A DNA stretch of 64,000 bases from an uncultured Oscillibacter sp. (GTDB lineage: Bacteria > Bacillota > Clostridia > Oscillospirales > Oscillospiraceae), in contig CAJKKQ010000013.1 in NCBI GenBank assembly GCA_905200545.1, forward strand, positions 7,039 to 71,038. The letters are read 5' to 3'. The position numbers were made by a program, and so were the translations under genes. Of this stretch, positions 52,977-62,689 are shown piece after piece (position 1 is the first letter of the stretch; every line of letters starts with the position of its first letter). The notes beneath the pieces are model-generated. The model made no database searches. It saw only the letters and a list, made by a program, of their open reading frames with translations, and was not told the origin of the DNA.

Positions 52977-55900
52977 ATCAAGAGATATTGAAAAAACTGA
53001 AAAGTACCCCCGAGCTGTCACCGGATGTACACGACGGCAGCTATGAACTGGTGCGTGCGATTGCGTCCGCCTATCGCGATGTGGATGAAGCCACGCTGGA
53101 CTACCAGGATCTTAATGCCATTTATCTCATGTGCATTGGAACATGGCGGCACAGCTATGACAAAAAGCATGAAGCTGTCCATGCAACGCATCTGCCCGAG
53201 GTGCGCAAACAAGAATTGGACCATTTGATTGATGACCTGAAAAGCCGGGCGGACGCTGGCGTGTACAAGCACCAGGAAAAAGCGGTCTCCGGAACAGGCC
53301 ATATTGGAATGTTTGGTACTGGTTTTTACTCGTTCCAGGGCAAGACAGATATCCAATCCGTGCGCGCTTTTATCCGGATGTGCGTGGATCTTCTGGATAT
53401 GACGGACGATGAGGAGATGTTTCAGCGTGCCGCATCGGTGCTGACGAAATCGTTCCGCGGGATGCAGGCCGCGGCAGCCTCTGTGATACTGCACTGCTTA
53501 AAACCGCTTACCTTCCCTGTCATCAACAGCAATGTGGGCAGTGAGGATATTTTTGCGGCACTGGGGATTGAACTCAAATCCCGGGGCAAACTGGAAGCTT
53601 ATATAGATAACTGCCGGAAAATCAAAGATTTTCGGGATGCCAATTTCTCCTTCAAAAATTATCGGATTCTGGATATGGCAGCTTGGGAGCTGTCTGCCGA
53701 TCCCATCCGTCGTGTTGTCAGCCAATACAAGGAATCCTTTGCCGCCTGGTTTCCAGAAGAAGCGTATAAGTGGCGGGCAGTCCAATGTTTCCAGGAGCAT
53801 TGGAATCCAGAGAAAGCCGATTTTGCAGAAATGCTGAAGGAATCCTTGGCCCAGGCGGGAAATCTGCTGGACACCAATTACTCGTTTCCCTGTAAGATGA
53901 TCACATTTTTTGCGGGAAAGGAGCCTGATATGGTCCGCTCTATGTTTCAGCAGCTCTTGGCTCCCAGAGCGGATATTGTCGAGCAGATCCAAAACTTTAA
54001 GCAAAGTGCGGATACCCTGTTAGCCAAGTATCAGTTCAAAGAAAGCATGAAGCAGCATTATCAAGGGGACCGCACAATCTGTACCTATTTATTTTTTGCA
54101 CAGCCCGATCGATATTTTCTCTATCAATACGGGAAACTCAAGGCTTTTCTGGCAGAGACCGGCTTGCAGGCCATCTGCAAAATGGGAGATAGCCAGAATG
54201 TGCTTACCTACCAGGAGATTGCCAACCGGGTCCTTTCCTGCGTTCAGCAGGACAGTGAGCTGCTGAATCTGTTTGAAACCAAGCGGGCAGAGCTGGGCAG
54301 CTCGTATTATCCCGATTCTGCGCATCACCTTTTGACGGATGATATCATCTACTTTGGAAGCCAGCTTTATAAAAGTGACTACTGGCCGTCCCCAGCAGAG
54401 TATGACCCGGAGATCAGTGCAGAACAGTGGTTAGAACTTCTTGCAGACAGATCCGTCTGCACAGCAGAAAATCTGTTGATTCTGAAAACCATGCAAGAAT
54501 TGGGCGGCGAGGCGACCTGTAAACAGCTGAGCCAGCAATCTGGAGGGTCTTCTGCACATTATAATAGCAGTATGGTTCAGTTTGCCAGACGCGTACAGGA
54601 GAAAACGGGCTGCCCGTTGGTTCACAATGAAAATGAGGATCAGAAATGGTGGCCAATTCTGTTTGTGGGCCGCACAGCTCTTCCGGGCCAGCCTGGTACA
54701 TACTCCTGGAAACTTCGTGATGAGTTGGCAGATGCACTCAAACTTCTATCGCGGAATGAGGTGAACAATCCGATGCCTTTTGCAAAGAATACAATTCTTT
54801 ATGGCCCTCCAGGGACGGGTAAGACTTACCAGACCATCAACTATGCTGTGGCGATCATTGAGGGGAAATCGTTGGAAGATGTCCAGGCAGAAAACCACGA
54901 GGAGGTTCTGAAGCGATACCGGCAGTATCGGCAGGATGGGCGGATTGAGTTCACCACCTTCCACCAGTCTTTTGGATATGAAGATTTTATAGAGGGAATT
55001 CGTCCTAAGTTCTTCGGCGAAAACGAGGAAGAAGCTGGTGAGATCCAATACGAGATTACAAAGGGCATATTCAAAGCGTTTTGTTTGAAAGCTCAAATTC
55101 CAATCGCAGATGCCAAGCAATCTCCCTACGGTTTTTCTGATACACCTTCTGTTTGGAAAGTCTCTCTCGGCGGTACAGGAGGGCATCCGCTTCGCAATTA
55201 CTGCATGCAAAACGACTGTATTCGCATTGGATGGGATGAGTATGGCGAAACCGTTACAGACGAAACGAATTACTTTGTTGGTGGAAAGTATGTGCTGAAC
55301 GCATTTTTGAATCGGATGCAGTTAGGAGATATTGTCCTTTCTTGCTATTCTGCCCGAACCATTGATGCTATCGGCGTTATCACCGGTGATCCAGAATGGC
55401 TCCCAAATGAAGATCACTATAAGCGGTCCCGAAAAGTGAACTGGCTCCTGAAAGGTAAGAAAATTGATATCGAAGAGTTTCAATTATCGCGTTCGCTGGT
55501 TCAATCCACAGTGTATCAGCTGGATACCACTGCGGCTGAAGTTATCAAAGTTCTTGAGAAAAACGGCTTTGCGCCGACAACTGCGGTAGAAACAAAGCCC
55601 TATGTATTTATTATTGACGAGATCAATCGTGGAAATATTTCTAAAATTTTTGGAGAACTGATCACATTAATTGAACCCTCCAAACGTCTCGGCCAAAGTG
55701 AGGGATTACAAGTTAGACTGCCGTATTCTCAAAAGCTTTTCGGGATTCCTGATAATGTCTATCTGCTTGGTACTATGAATACGGCCGACCGTTCCATTGC
55801 TATGTTGGATACTGCCCTTCGCCGCCGGTTTAGTTTCACGGAAATGATGCCAGACAGTGGCGTCCTGGATGGTGTAGAGGTCGAGGGCATTTCCATCAGC

Positions 55901-56248
55901 GGTTTGATTACGACGCTAAATCGCCGGATCGAAGTTCTGTTTGACCGGGAGCATACGCTGGGACACGCTTTCTTTACCCCTCTGCGTCAGTCCCGCTCCA
56001 TTCAGACCCTGGGCGAAATCTTCCGGGATAAGGTCGTTCCACTTCTGCAGGAGTACTTCTATGACGACTATGAGAAGATCTGTCTGGTGCTGGGAGATAA
56101 AAAGCGTCCAGAACATCAGCGATTTTTCAAGGTTGAAACAGCCGATCTTCAGAGCTTGTTCGGTACAGATCTTGAATTTGAGGTAAACCCCACATACCAC
56201 ATCAATCCGGCCGCTTTCTTTGATGTCGAAGTGTATCGGAATCTCTGA
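52973..56248 (+). CDS. mcrB: McrB-family AAA+ GTPase with inserted EVE-like domain
   Basis: A 1091-residue McrB. Residues 1-590 are a large N-terminal region with no clear match (two helical modules). The AAA+ core has Walker A GPPGTGKT (611-618), TFHQSFGYEDFIEGIRP, Walker B YVFIIDEINRGN (Asp882) and the McrB signature NTADRS (936-941). Between Walker A and B lie 271 residues instead of about 100 in E. coli McrB; the extra part (about 725-875: W728, then GWDEYGET, QLGDIVLSCYSARTIDAIGVITGD) looks like an EVE/PUA-type modified-base reader. Overlaps the helicase stop by 4 bases. Works with McrC. Confidence 0.9.
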   Translation: MNQEILKKLKSTPELSPDVHDGSYELVRAIASAYRDVDEATLDYQDLNAIYLMCIGTWRHSYDKKHEAVHATHLPEVRKQELDHLIDDLKSRADAGVYKHQEKAVSGTGHIGMFGTGFYSFQGKTDIQSVRAFIRMCVDLLDMTDDEEMFQRAASVLTKSFRGMQAAAASVILHCLKPLTFPVINSNVGSEDIFAALGIELKSRGKLEAYIDNCRKIKDFRDANFSFKNYRILDMAAWELSADPIRRVVSQYKESFAAWFPEEAYKWRAVQCFQEHWNPEKADFAEMLKESLAQAGNLLDTNYSFPCKMITFFAGKEPDMVRSMFQQLLAPRADIVEQIQNFKQSADTLLAKYQFKESMKQHYQGDRTICTYLFFAQPDRYFLYQYGKLKAFLAETGLQAICKMGDSQNVLTYQEIANRVLSCVQQDSELLNLFETKRAELGSSYYPDSAHHLLTDDIIYFGSQLYKSDYWPSPAEYDPEISAEQWLELLADRSVCTAENLLILKTMQELGGEATCKQLSQQSGGSSAHYNSSMVQFARRVQEKTGCPLVHNENEDQKWWPILFVGRTALPGQPGTYSWKLRDELADALKLLSRNEVNNPMPFAKNTILYGPPGTGKTYQTINYAVAIIEGKSLEDVQAENHEEVLKRYRQYRQDGRIEFTTFHQSFGYEDFIEGIRPKFFGENEEEAGEIQYEITKGIFKAFCLKAQIPIADAKQSPYGFSDTPSVWKVSLGGTGGHPLRNYCMQNDCIRIGWDEYGETVTDETNYFVGGKYVLNAFLNRMQLGDIVLSCYSARTIDAIGVITGDPEWLPNEDHYKRSRKVNWLLKGKKIDIEEFQLSRSLVQSTVYQLDTTAAEVIKVLEKNGFAPTTAVETKPYVFIIDEINRGNISKIFGELITLIEPSKRLGQSEGLQVRLPYSQKLFGIPDNVYLLGTMNTADRSIAMLDTALRRRFSFTEMMPDSGVLDGVEVEGISISGLITTLNRRIEVLFDREHTLGHAFFTPLRQSRSIQTLGEIFRDKVVPLLQEYFYDDYEKICLVLGDKKRPEHQRFFKVETADLQSLFGTDLEFEVNPTYHINPAAFFDVEVYRNL

Positions 56249-56278
56249 CTGGCGTATTCCATTGGGAGGTGAACTCCA

Positions 56279-57589
56279 TTGAAACAATATACCATTCGGG
56301 AATATATGGGGTTTACCCGCAATGGACCGCCGCGGGCAGGCATGATCTATTTGCCAGAACACGCTTTCGATCAGCTGGAGCAGTTTATTTTATCCAATCG
56401 GGACACAAATTCCGGTGCTGAACCGCTGGAGTTGATGAGCCTGAGCGCAAGGCCCGGTTTGGGTAAGGTAATTACTGCGAAAAATTATGTGGGTGTCGTT
56501 ACCACCAGAGACGGAACAGAGATTGAAATTCTGCCCAAACTGACGCTGGCAAAGGACAACAGTGACCAAGCTGTCCGAAAGGTGTTTCTCACCATGCTGC
56601 GAACGGTCCAGGAGGCTCCGTTCAAGACATTTCGCACCGCCCACCTGAATACTTCCCGTATGCGCTTGCTGGATCTGTTTGTGCGCATGTTTTTGGACGA
56701 GACCCATCGGCTAATTCAACGCGGTTTAAAATCGGATTATACGGTAAAACAGGACAACGAAACTTGTGTCCATGGAAAAATCGTATTCTCGGAGCATATC
56801 CGAAAGAATCTGCTGCACCGGGAACGAATCTTCGTGGAGTACGATGTATTCAGCGTGGATTGCCCGGAAAACCGCCTGGTCAAGTCCACGGCGCTCTACT
56901 TGCAGCGGCACACCACGGATTTACAAAACCGCAAGGATCTGCGGATCGTGTTATCCGTCATGGAGCAAGTTCCTGTTTCCAAAAATGTGGAGCAGGATTT
57001 TCAGAGATGTGGGCAATCCCGCTCCATGGAAGACTACCAGCGACTTCTGGAGCTGTGCCGGGTATTTTTGCAAGGAAAGAGTTTTACCGCCTTTTCCGGC
57101 GGGCAGGCCGCCCTGGCTCTCCTCTTCCCCATGGAGCGGATTTTTGAGAGCTATGTGGCAGCAGTTCTGCGTCGGCATTTGGATTCCAAGCAGTATCGTG
57201 TTCATGTGCAGGCAAAAGGTAAATATCTCTTTGAACTGCCCCAAAAACAGTTTGCCCTGCGGCCGGACTTGGTGATTGAAGATTTGAACAGCGGGGAAAA
57301 GACTGTATTGGACACCAAGTGGAAACTTCTGTCCCCTCAGTGGCACAATTACGGAATCTCACAGACTGATATGTACCAGATGTACGCATACCAGAAGGAA
57401 TATCAGGCGAAACAGACGGTGCTGCTTTATCCGGATTGTGAGGCAATGGCAGATCAGAAAATTCCTCTCTGCTATTCTTCTTCCAGCGGGAGCCTGGTCA
57501 GGGTGCAGACCTTGCATTTGGATTCTCCGATTGCTATGGTTGAAGCAGTGAGAGAGTTACTGGATGTAGCGTCCCAGCCTTCAAAATAG
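56279..57589 (+). CDS. mcrC: McrC-family nuclease subunit
   Basis: A 436-residue McrC: N-terminal DNA/McrB-contact domain (KNYVGVVTTRDGTEIEILPKLT), a middle helical domain with DLFVRMFLDET and the FSVDCPENRLVKSTALYLQ segment, and the PD-(D/E)xK nuclease with RPDLVIE (Asp330) and LDTKWK (Asp345, Lys347). It starts with TTG at 56279 behind GGGAGGTG (8 bases). It cleaves when driven by the McrB hexamer. Confidence 0.93.
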   Translation: MKQYTIREYMGFTRNGPPRAGMIYLPEHAFDQLEQFILSNRDTNSGAEPLELMSLSARPGLGKVITAKNYVGVVTTRDGTEIEILPKLTLAKDNSDQAVRKVFLTMLRTVQEAPFKTFRTAHLNTSRMRLLDLFVRMFLDETHRLIQRGLKSDYTVKQDNETCVHGKIVFSEHIRKNLLHRERIFVEYDVFSVDCPENRLVKSTALYLQRHTTDLQNRKDLRIVLSVMEQVPVSKNVEQDFQRCGQSRSMEDYQRLLELCRVFLQGKSFTAFSGGQAALALLFPMERIFESYVAAVLRRHLDSKQYRVHVQAKGKYLFELPQKQFALRPDLVIEDLNSGEKTVLDTKWKLLSPQWHNYGISQTDMYQMYAYQKEYQAKQTVLLYPDCEAMADQKIPLCYSSSSGSLVRVQTLHLDSPIAMVEAVRELLDVASQPSK

Positions 57590-57643
57590 CAATATACGGC
57601 CATCAAGAAGAGAGTACAGCAAAACGGCGGAAGGAGGTCTGCG

Positions 57644-60361
57644 ATGGACAGCAAAAAATATATGCTCCTGATCAACGGGCAGGACAAGACTGACTCCGTC
57701 GCCAGTTTCCGTTTCCAGGACGGTATGTGCGAGGTGGTCCATACCACTTCCCCTAAAACTTATCGCTACCGTGCCGAAAAAGTGCAGCTCCTAAAAGTAC
57801 AGAGCCGAATTGATCCCACGCAGTTTATCATTACCGTGGACGGAAACCCTCTTTCGCAGGTTGATGAGATTTTGGATTTTGGCCCCTTTTACCGTTTCCT
57901 CCGAACTGGGAAAACGGCTCTTACATACCCCAAAAGCCAAGTGGAACTCCAGAAAAACTGCCTCACAAACCAGAAACAGGTGGGCATTTTTGAGTACTTC
58001 AAAGAAACGGCAGCGGCGGTCAGTCTGGTGGCTGAAGGCGGTCTCAATATCCTGAGTGCCCAGTACGAGCGAATCAAAAGTGTCAGCGATGCAACTGTAC
58101 TGTCCTGCTACCTGGACTCTTCCAAGAAGCCAGCGGTGCGGGCGCTCCCTGCGGCTGTCATCTACCCCTTTGGACTGAATCAGAGTCAGAAAACAGCAGT
58201 GGAGAACGCCCTTTCCTCCCAGGTCAGCATCATCCAGGGGCCTCCCGGCACCGGAAAGACACAGACCATTCTGAATATTATCTCCAATGCGGTTCGGAAT
58301 GGACAGACGGTAGCTGTTGTCTCCAATAACAACTCCGCCACTTTGAATGTGGCGGAAAAACTGGAAAAGAAAGGCCTCTCTTTTCTGACCGCTTTTCTGG
58401 GAAGTCGAGCCAATAAGGAGCATTTCCTGGAGACACAGATCGGTCAATACCCCGATATGTCGGCTTGGGTTCTGGAGCCGGAGGAGAAGTCACAACTGGA
58501 CCAGGAGGTGACGAGTCTCTCCAAAGAACTCAGCGAGATGCTCAACGGAAAGAATCGCATTGCCGCCATTGAGCAGGAGTTGCTCCAACTGACGCCGGAG
58601 CAGCACTATTTCGGAGAGTATTACAGCACCTATGCCCAGGCACCAAAGGATGAGGTGAAAGGGCTCTCCTCTCAAAAGATTTTGTCCCTCTGGTTAGAGT
58701 ACGAACAGCATGCCCAGCAGGAGAGTAAATTAGGCCTGCTCCAAAAGATATCCATCCTGTTTCGCTTCAATCGCAGTGCGCTGAAAGTATTTCTCCAGGC
58801 GCCAGAACTGGTAATCCCGTATCTACAGCGGCAGTTCTATGTGGTGCGTCGGCAAGAGTTGACAGAAGAGCGGGTTCAGCTGGAGAAGAAGTTAGAGCAG
58901 TATGCCTTTGACGAAAAGATGGCGGAGTTGACGGAAAAGTCCCTGCGGTTATTCCGGGCCGAGCTAAGCGCAAAGTTCCATTGGCAAGAGCCTCGCCAGT
59001 GCTTTGAGATGCGGGACTTCCGTGGAAAGTCCAAAGAGTTCAATCAAGAATATCCGGTAATTCTGAGCACAACCTACTCCATCAAAGGCACTCTAAACTT
59101 TGAACATACCTACGATTATCTCATCGTGGACGAGGCATCCCAAGTGGATTTGGCCACTGGCGTACTTGCCTTCGCCAGTGCCAAAAATATTGTCATTGTG
59201 GGAGATCTCCAGCAGCTCCCCAATGTGCTGGACAAGCAGAACATTCAGAAAAGTGAGGGAATCTGGGGACGGTATTCTCTCCCGGAGACTTATCATTTCA
59301 CCGCCCACAGTTTGCTCTCCTCTGCGATTGCCACATGGCCGGAGGCTCCTACCGTTCTTCTGAGGGAACACTATCGCTGCCATCCCAAGATTATCAATTT
59401 CTGCAATCAGAAATTCTATGGTGGGAAGCTCATCGTCATGACAGAGGACCATGAAGAGCCGGATGTCCTGACCATGTACCGGACAGCACCCGGCAACCAC
59501 GCCCGTGGCCATCTAAACCAGAGACAAATTGATGTAATTCGGCAAGAGATCCTTCCCAGCTTGGAGAGACAGGGGTATGGGAGCATTGGCATCATTACGC
59601 CGTACCGGGATCAGGTGGCGGCAATCCAAACGCAGCTGGGCAAGGAATTGGAAGTGGCTACCGTCCATAAATTCCAAGGCCGTGAGAAAGACGCCATCGT
59701 TTTGACCTCTGTGGACAATGTCATTACAGACTTTGTGGATGATCCCCGGATGCTAAATGTGGCGGTATCCAGGACGGTGAAATCCTTGACCGTCATTACC
59801 TCGCAGGACCCGCAGAACGACCGAACCAACTACGGCGATCTGGCTCGCTATATCGAATACAACAACTGCGTGGTGATTGAGAGCACGGTGTACTCTGTTT
59901 TTGATCTGCTCTATCAGGGGTATGCCGAGCAGCGGAGGGACTTTCTGAAAAAGCATGGGCGGGTTTCAGAATACGACTCGGAAAATCTTGCCTATGCTGT
60001 GATCCAAAATATCCTTCAAAAAGCAGAGTTTTCTTTTGTGGACTGCGCAGCCCATGTGTCCCTGGTCAACTTGGTGAAAGACTATTCCGTGTTGACGGAG
60101 GAAGAAACAGCATATGCCCGGAATCCCCTGACTCATGTAGATTTTCTTTTGTTCCGTCGTATGGATAAATCTCCTTTGCTTGCAGTAGAGGTGGATGGTG
60201 CCGCCTTCCATGCTGCGGGGAGTGTCCAAGCAAACAGAGATGAAAAGAAAAACCGGATTTTTGGACAGTGTGGGATTCCGCTGCTTCGGCTTCGGACAGA
60301 TGGAAGCAGAGAGGAGGCGCGCATAGAACAGGCACTTCGGTCAGCAGTTTCTAACAGCTGA
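57644..60361 (+). CDS. Upf1-like SF1 helicase with C-terminal restriction-like nuclease
   Basis: A 905-residue protein. About residues 180-730 are an AAA_11/AAA_12 SF1B helicase: GPPGTGKT (199-206), DEASQ (496-500), GDLQQLPN, REHYRCHPKII, and VHKFQGREKDAIVLTSV, with a coiled region (about 285-430) inserted. Residues 770-905 hold a DUF2726/Vsr-like nuclease: HVDFLLF...LLAVEVDGAAFH...EKKNRIF. Upf1-like helicases beside McrBC occur in CoCoNuT-type RNA-targeting Type IV systems, so RNA may be the target (inference). Starts 54 bases after mcrC with AAGGAGG. Confidence 0.9.
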   Translation: MDSKKYMLLINGQDKTDSVASFRFQDGMCEVVHTTSPKTYRYRAEKVQLLKVQSRIDPTQFIITVDGNPLSQVDEILDFGPFYRFLRTGKTALTYPKSQVELQKNCLTNQKQVGIFEYFKETAAAVSLVAEGGLNILSAQYERIKSVSDATVLSCYLDSSKKPAVRALPAAVIYPFGLNQSQKTAVENALSSQVSIIQGPPGTGKTQTILNIISNAVRNGQTVAVVSNNNSATLNVAEKLEKKGLSFLTAFLGSRANKEHFLETQIGQYPDMSAWVLEPEEKSQLDQEVTSLSKELSEMLNGKNRIAAIEQELLQLTPEQHYFGEYYSTYAQAPKDEVKGLSSQKILSLWLEYEQHAQQESKLGLLQKISILFRFNRSALKVFLQAPELVIPYLQRQFYVVRRQELTEERVQLEKKLEQYAFDEKMAELTEKSLRLFRAELSAKFHWQEPRQCFEMRDFRGKSKEFNQEYPVILSTTYSIKGTLNFEHTYDYLIVDEASQVDLATGVLAFASAKNIVIVGDLQQLPNVLDKQNIQKSEGIWGRYSLPETYHFTAHSLLSSAIATWPEAPTVLLREHYRCHPKIINFCNQKFYGGKLIVMTEDHEEPDVLTMYRTAPGNHARGHLNQRQIDVIRQEILPSLERQGYGSIGIITPYRDQVAAIQTQLGKELEVATVHKFQGREKDAIVLTSVDNVITDFVDDPRMLNVAVSRTVKSLTVITSQDPQNDRTNYGDLARYIEYNNCVVIESTVYSVFDLLYQGYAEQRRDFLKKHGRVSEYDSENLAYAVIQNILQKAEFSFVDCAAHVSLVNLVKDYSVLTEEETAYARNPLTHVDFLLFRRMDKSPLLAVEVDGAAFHAAGSVQANRDEKKNRIFGQCGIPLLRLRTDGSREEARIEQALRSAVSNS

Positions 60362-60399
60362 CAAAACTGAGCTATTACCAAGAGAAGAGGAAACATAAG

Positions 60400-60933
60400 A
60401 TGAATGTCATCTGCTTTGGCGATTCCAACACCTATGGCTATGACCCTCGAGGTTATTTCGGCGGACGATATGACGCGGATTGCCGGTGGGTGGACATCCT
60501 GGCTTCGGAGACCGGATGGACAATCTCCAACATGGGACAGAATGGCCGGGAAATCCCGTCTGCCGCTCCCACCCTGCCTGCCGACACGGATCTGCTGATC
60601 GTCATGCTGGGTACCAACGACCTGCTCCAGGGCTGCAGCCCGGAGCAGGCGGCTGAGAGATTGGGGCGATTTTTCGCTGCTGTCTCGTTAGACCGAAGCA
60701 AGGTCCTGCTAATCGCTCCGCCGCCGATGACTCTGGGAGCATGGGTGCCCAGCCAGCAACTCATTGATGACTCCCATACCTTTGCCAAGTGCTGTCAGGC
60801 CCTGGCGGAGCAACTGGGTATTCGCTTTGCCAACGCCGGAAACTGGGGTATCTCCCTGGCCTATGACGGCGTACACTTCACAGAGCAGGGCCACAAAGCC
60901 TTTGCCGCCGGACTTCTGGAGAAACTAAAATGA
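60400..60933 (+). CDS. SGNH/GDSL hydrolase
   Basis: A 177-residue esterase-like enzyme: block I GDSNTYGYDP, block II Gly in NMGQNGR, block III GTND, block V DGVHFTEQGHKAF (Asp-x-x-His). No signal peptide. Substrate unknown, likely an acyl ester. It follows the defence operon by 38 bases and could be co-transcribed, but its role is not obviously defence. Confidence 0.9.
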   Translation: MNVICFGDSNTYGYDPRGYFGGRYDADCRWVDILASETGWTISNMGQNGREIPSAAPTLPADTDLLIVMLGTNDLLQGCSPEQAAERLGRFFAAVSLDRSKVLLIAPPPMTLGAWVPSQQLIDDSHTFAKCCQALAEQLGIRFANAGNWGISLAYDGVHFTEQGHKAFAAGLLEKLK

Positions 60934-61310
60934 AACGAATTTTACCTCTGCTGTTTTGCTTACTACTGCTGACCGGTTGCGGTGGGAATGACACAAAAGG
61001 CGCCTATGAGCAGATCACCCAGGAAACAGCCAAAGAGATGATGGACACCCGGGAGGTCATCATCTTGGATGTGCGAGAGCAGGACGAATATGACAGCGGT
61101 CACATTCCCGGTGCCGTGCTGCTGCCAGTTGGTAGCATTGATGAGGATACTGCTGCCGAGGTGATTCCCGAGAAGGACTCCACGGTGCTGGTCTACTGCC
61201 GCAGCGGAAACCGCAGCAAGACCGCCTCCTCTACGCTGGCAGACCTGGGCTATACTAACATCTACGAATTCGGCGGTATTAACACCTGGCCCTATGAGAC
61301 AGAGCCATAA
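60930..61310 (+). CDS. Rhodanese-like lipoprotein
   Basis: A 126-residue lipoprotein with signal peptide and lipobox LLTGC (lipidated Cys about residue 17), then a single rhodanese domain with the active-site loop CRSGNRSKTA and DVREQDEYDSGHIPGA. It is anchored outside the membrane and would handle sulfur transfer or redox chemistry. ATGA overlap with the SGNH gene. Confidence 0.92.
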   Translation: MKRILPLLFCLLLLTGCGGNDTKGAYEQITQETAKEMMDTREVIILDVREQDEYDSGHIPGAVLLPVGSIDEDTAAEVIPEKDSTVLVYCRSGNRSKTASSTLADLGYTNIYEFGGINTWPYETEP

Positions 61311-61356
61311 GTGCAACGGAAACCCGTAAGCAGCACAAAATCTACATCGCCTACAC

Positions 61357-61405
61357 AAAGAATAAGGGACCGACTTGACGAAAGTCGGCCCCTTATTCTT
61401 TTTCT
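61357..61405. terminator. Bidirectional terminator between convergent genes
   Basis: Arms 61357-61376 and 61382-61401 pair with one A-C mismatch; TTTTTC follows on the plus strand and AAAG precedes on the left for the minus strand. Confidence 0.85.
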
Positions 61406-61415
61406 TGTCCGTGGT

Positions 61416-62381
61416 TCAGGAGTTCTTCAGCCACTCCACATATTCCTCCAGGGTGATGACATCGCGGTCACATTTCTTTTTCATCTCTCTGGCCTGCTCA
61501 CTCCAGGCATAAAAATCCGTATCGGAAATGCGACCGGCTTTGATCCAGGCAAACCGTTTCTTATACTCCTTGCGGTAGGCCTTGAATACCGGATCTTCAG
61601 ACTGCTTCTTGGTCCACTGCTGGAAGGCGCCAGCCTCACGGCAGGTCTGCTGTCCTCTGGGCACCGGACGCTCACAGTACTCCGCGCTGACCCGTCCGGT
61701 CTGGGGGAAGTAGCGGCCGCAGTTCTTGCAGCGCCGCACCGTAATGCCCCTCTCCACACAACTGCGCAGAGAATAGTCGATCATGTCCGGAATGCTGGCG
61801 GAGTACAAAACCGGCGAACACCGCCCCGGTTCCACCGGCTCAAAGCTAAGCGGAATGGGGCGGAATCGAAACAGGCTGGGATCCCTCGGACTATCGTGAA
61901 GATAATTCTTAGCTGCCTGCTGCTGTGGGTCGCGCCCTGCGCTGTCCACATCCAGAACTAAATCAAAGAATCGCTGCACCTGCTTCTGATAGAGGAGAAG
62001 CTGCTCCGGGAGATCCCGCAGTTCCGCTAACATCTGCTCATCCTCCGCGCTGCCCCAGTCACCATAGATCTCCATTCTGGAGAAACGGTCATACCAACGC
62101 ACATACAGAAGCTCCAGATAGATATGCCGACTTTTCAGCTGGCCCAGTTCCACCATGGCATCTGTGCCAGCCTCACGGTCATCCTCAGCGATCAGCCGAC
62201 TCCAACGATCTGCGATCCGCTGGAGAATGGGTGTCAGTTCCCCACAGTCCATCTCCAGAAAGGTGAGCAGGCTCTCCAGAAATGGAAACTCCCGATCAAC
62301 GGACGGTACTCCCTGTATGCCAGAGGCGTCACACTGAAAAAGCTCCCGCTTTTCAGAGAAATACATTTTCACATACCACAT
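61416..62381 (-). CDS. DUF6076 protein with C-terminal zinc ribbon
   Basis: A 321-residue cytoplasmic protein of the DUF6076 family known from gut clostridia. The N-terminal 180 residues are helical; the C-terminal part holds RRCKNCGRYFPQTGRVSAEYCERP...TCREAGAF (Cys x4 zinc site), followed by FQQWTKKQSEDPVFKAYRKEYKKRFAWIKAG, the family's helix, resembling CGNR-type zinc-finger proteins. Function unknown; nucleic-acid binding is likely from the zinc site and basic tail. ATG 62381 has GAGGAG 7-8 bases upstream. Confidence 0.8.
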   Translation of the reverse strand: MWYVKMYFSEKRELFQCDASGIQGVPSVDREFPFLESLLTFLEMDCGELTPILQRIADRWSRLIAEDDREAGTDAMVELGQLKSRHIYLELLYVRWYDRFSRMEIYGDWGSAEDEQMLAELRDLPEQLLLYQKQVQRFFDLVLDVDSAGRDPQQQAAKNYLHDSPRDPSLFRFRPIPLSFEPVEPGRCSPVLYSASIPDMIDYSLRSCVERGITVRRCKNCGRYFPQTGRVSAEYCERPVPRGQQTCREAGAFQQWTKKQSEDPVFKAYRKEYKKRFAWIKAGRISDTDFYAWSEQAREMKKKCDRDVITLEEYVEWLKNS

Positions 62382-62394
62382 AGTCGGCTCCTCA

Positions 62395-62506
62395 AAAATA
62401 GACTAATGATAAATTAGAGTTTCAATAGACTTGACAAACGTATTTTGGTGTGTTAAGATACACTCGCAGCGGTGACTGTCTAATTAAAGTTATTATTAGT
62501 CTAACA
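62395..62506. promoter_or_regulatory. Mirror-image repeats upstream of the DUF6076 gene
   Basis: ATAGACTAATGATAA on the plus strand near 62399 and TTAGACTAATAATAA on the minus strand near 62505 face each other across an AT-rich stretch that includes TTGTCA on the minus strand (62435 region). This is a plausible regulated promoter, but boxes cannot be fixed with confidence. The rest of 62507-62689 holds a stem (CTTGCTAC/GTAGCGAG, about 62570-62592) and the trailing end of the IS110 element; no gene. Confidence 0.4.
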
Positions 62507-62689
62507 TCAGGAAGGCAATTTGTCAATGAAAACTTTCCTTGTCCTCCTGGTACTGCACCTTGCTACGAAAATAAGTAGCGAGGGCGTGAACCTTGACAAG
62601 CAGGCTTTCAACGCCTCATGAAAAACCATCGCAGCACAAAAAGCGGCAGGCCAAAACCTGTCGCCGGCCGAAGTATGGTACAGTGGGAA

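Noticed and set aside
50655..53021. Minus-strand open frame (788 codons) opposite the nuclease-helicase
   Set aside because: Mirror frame of a gene with clear motifs; Leu/His/Val-rich translation and no family match. The same applies to 47844-49868, 16859-18478, 13528-15285 and 9880-11346.
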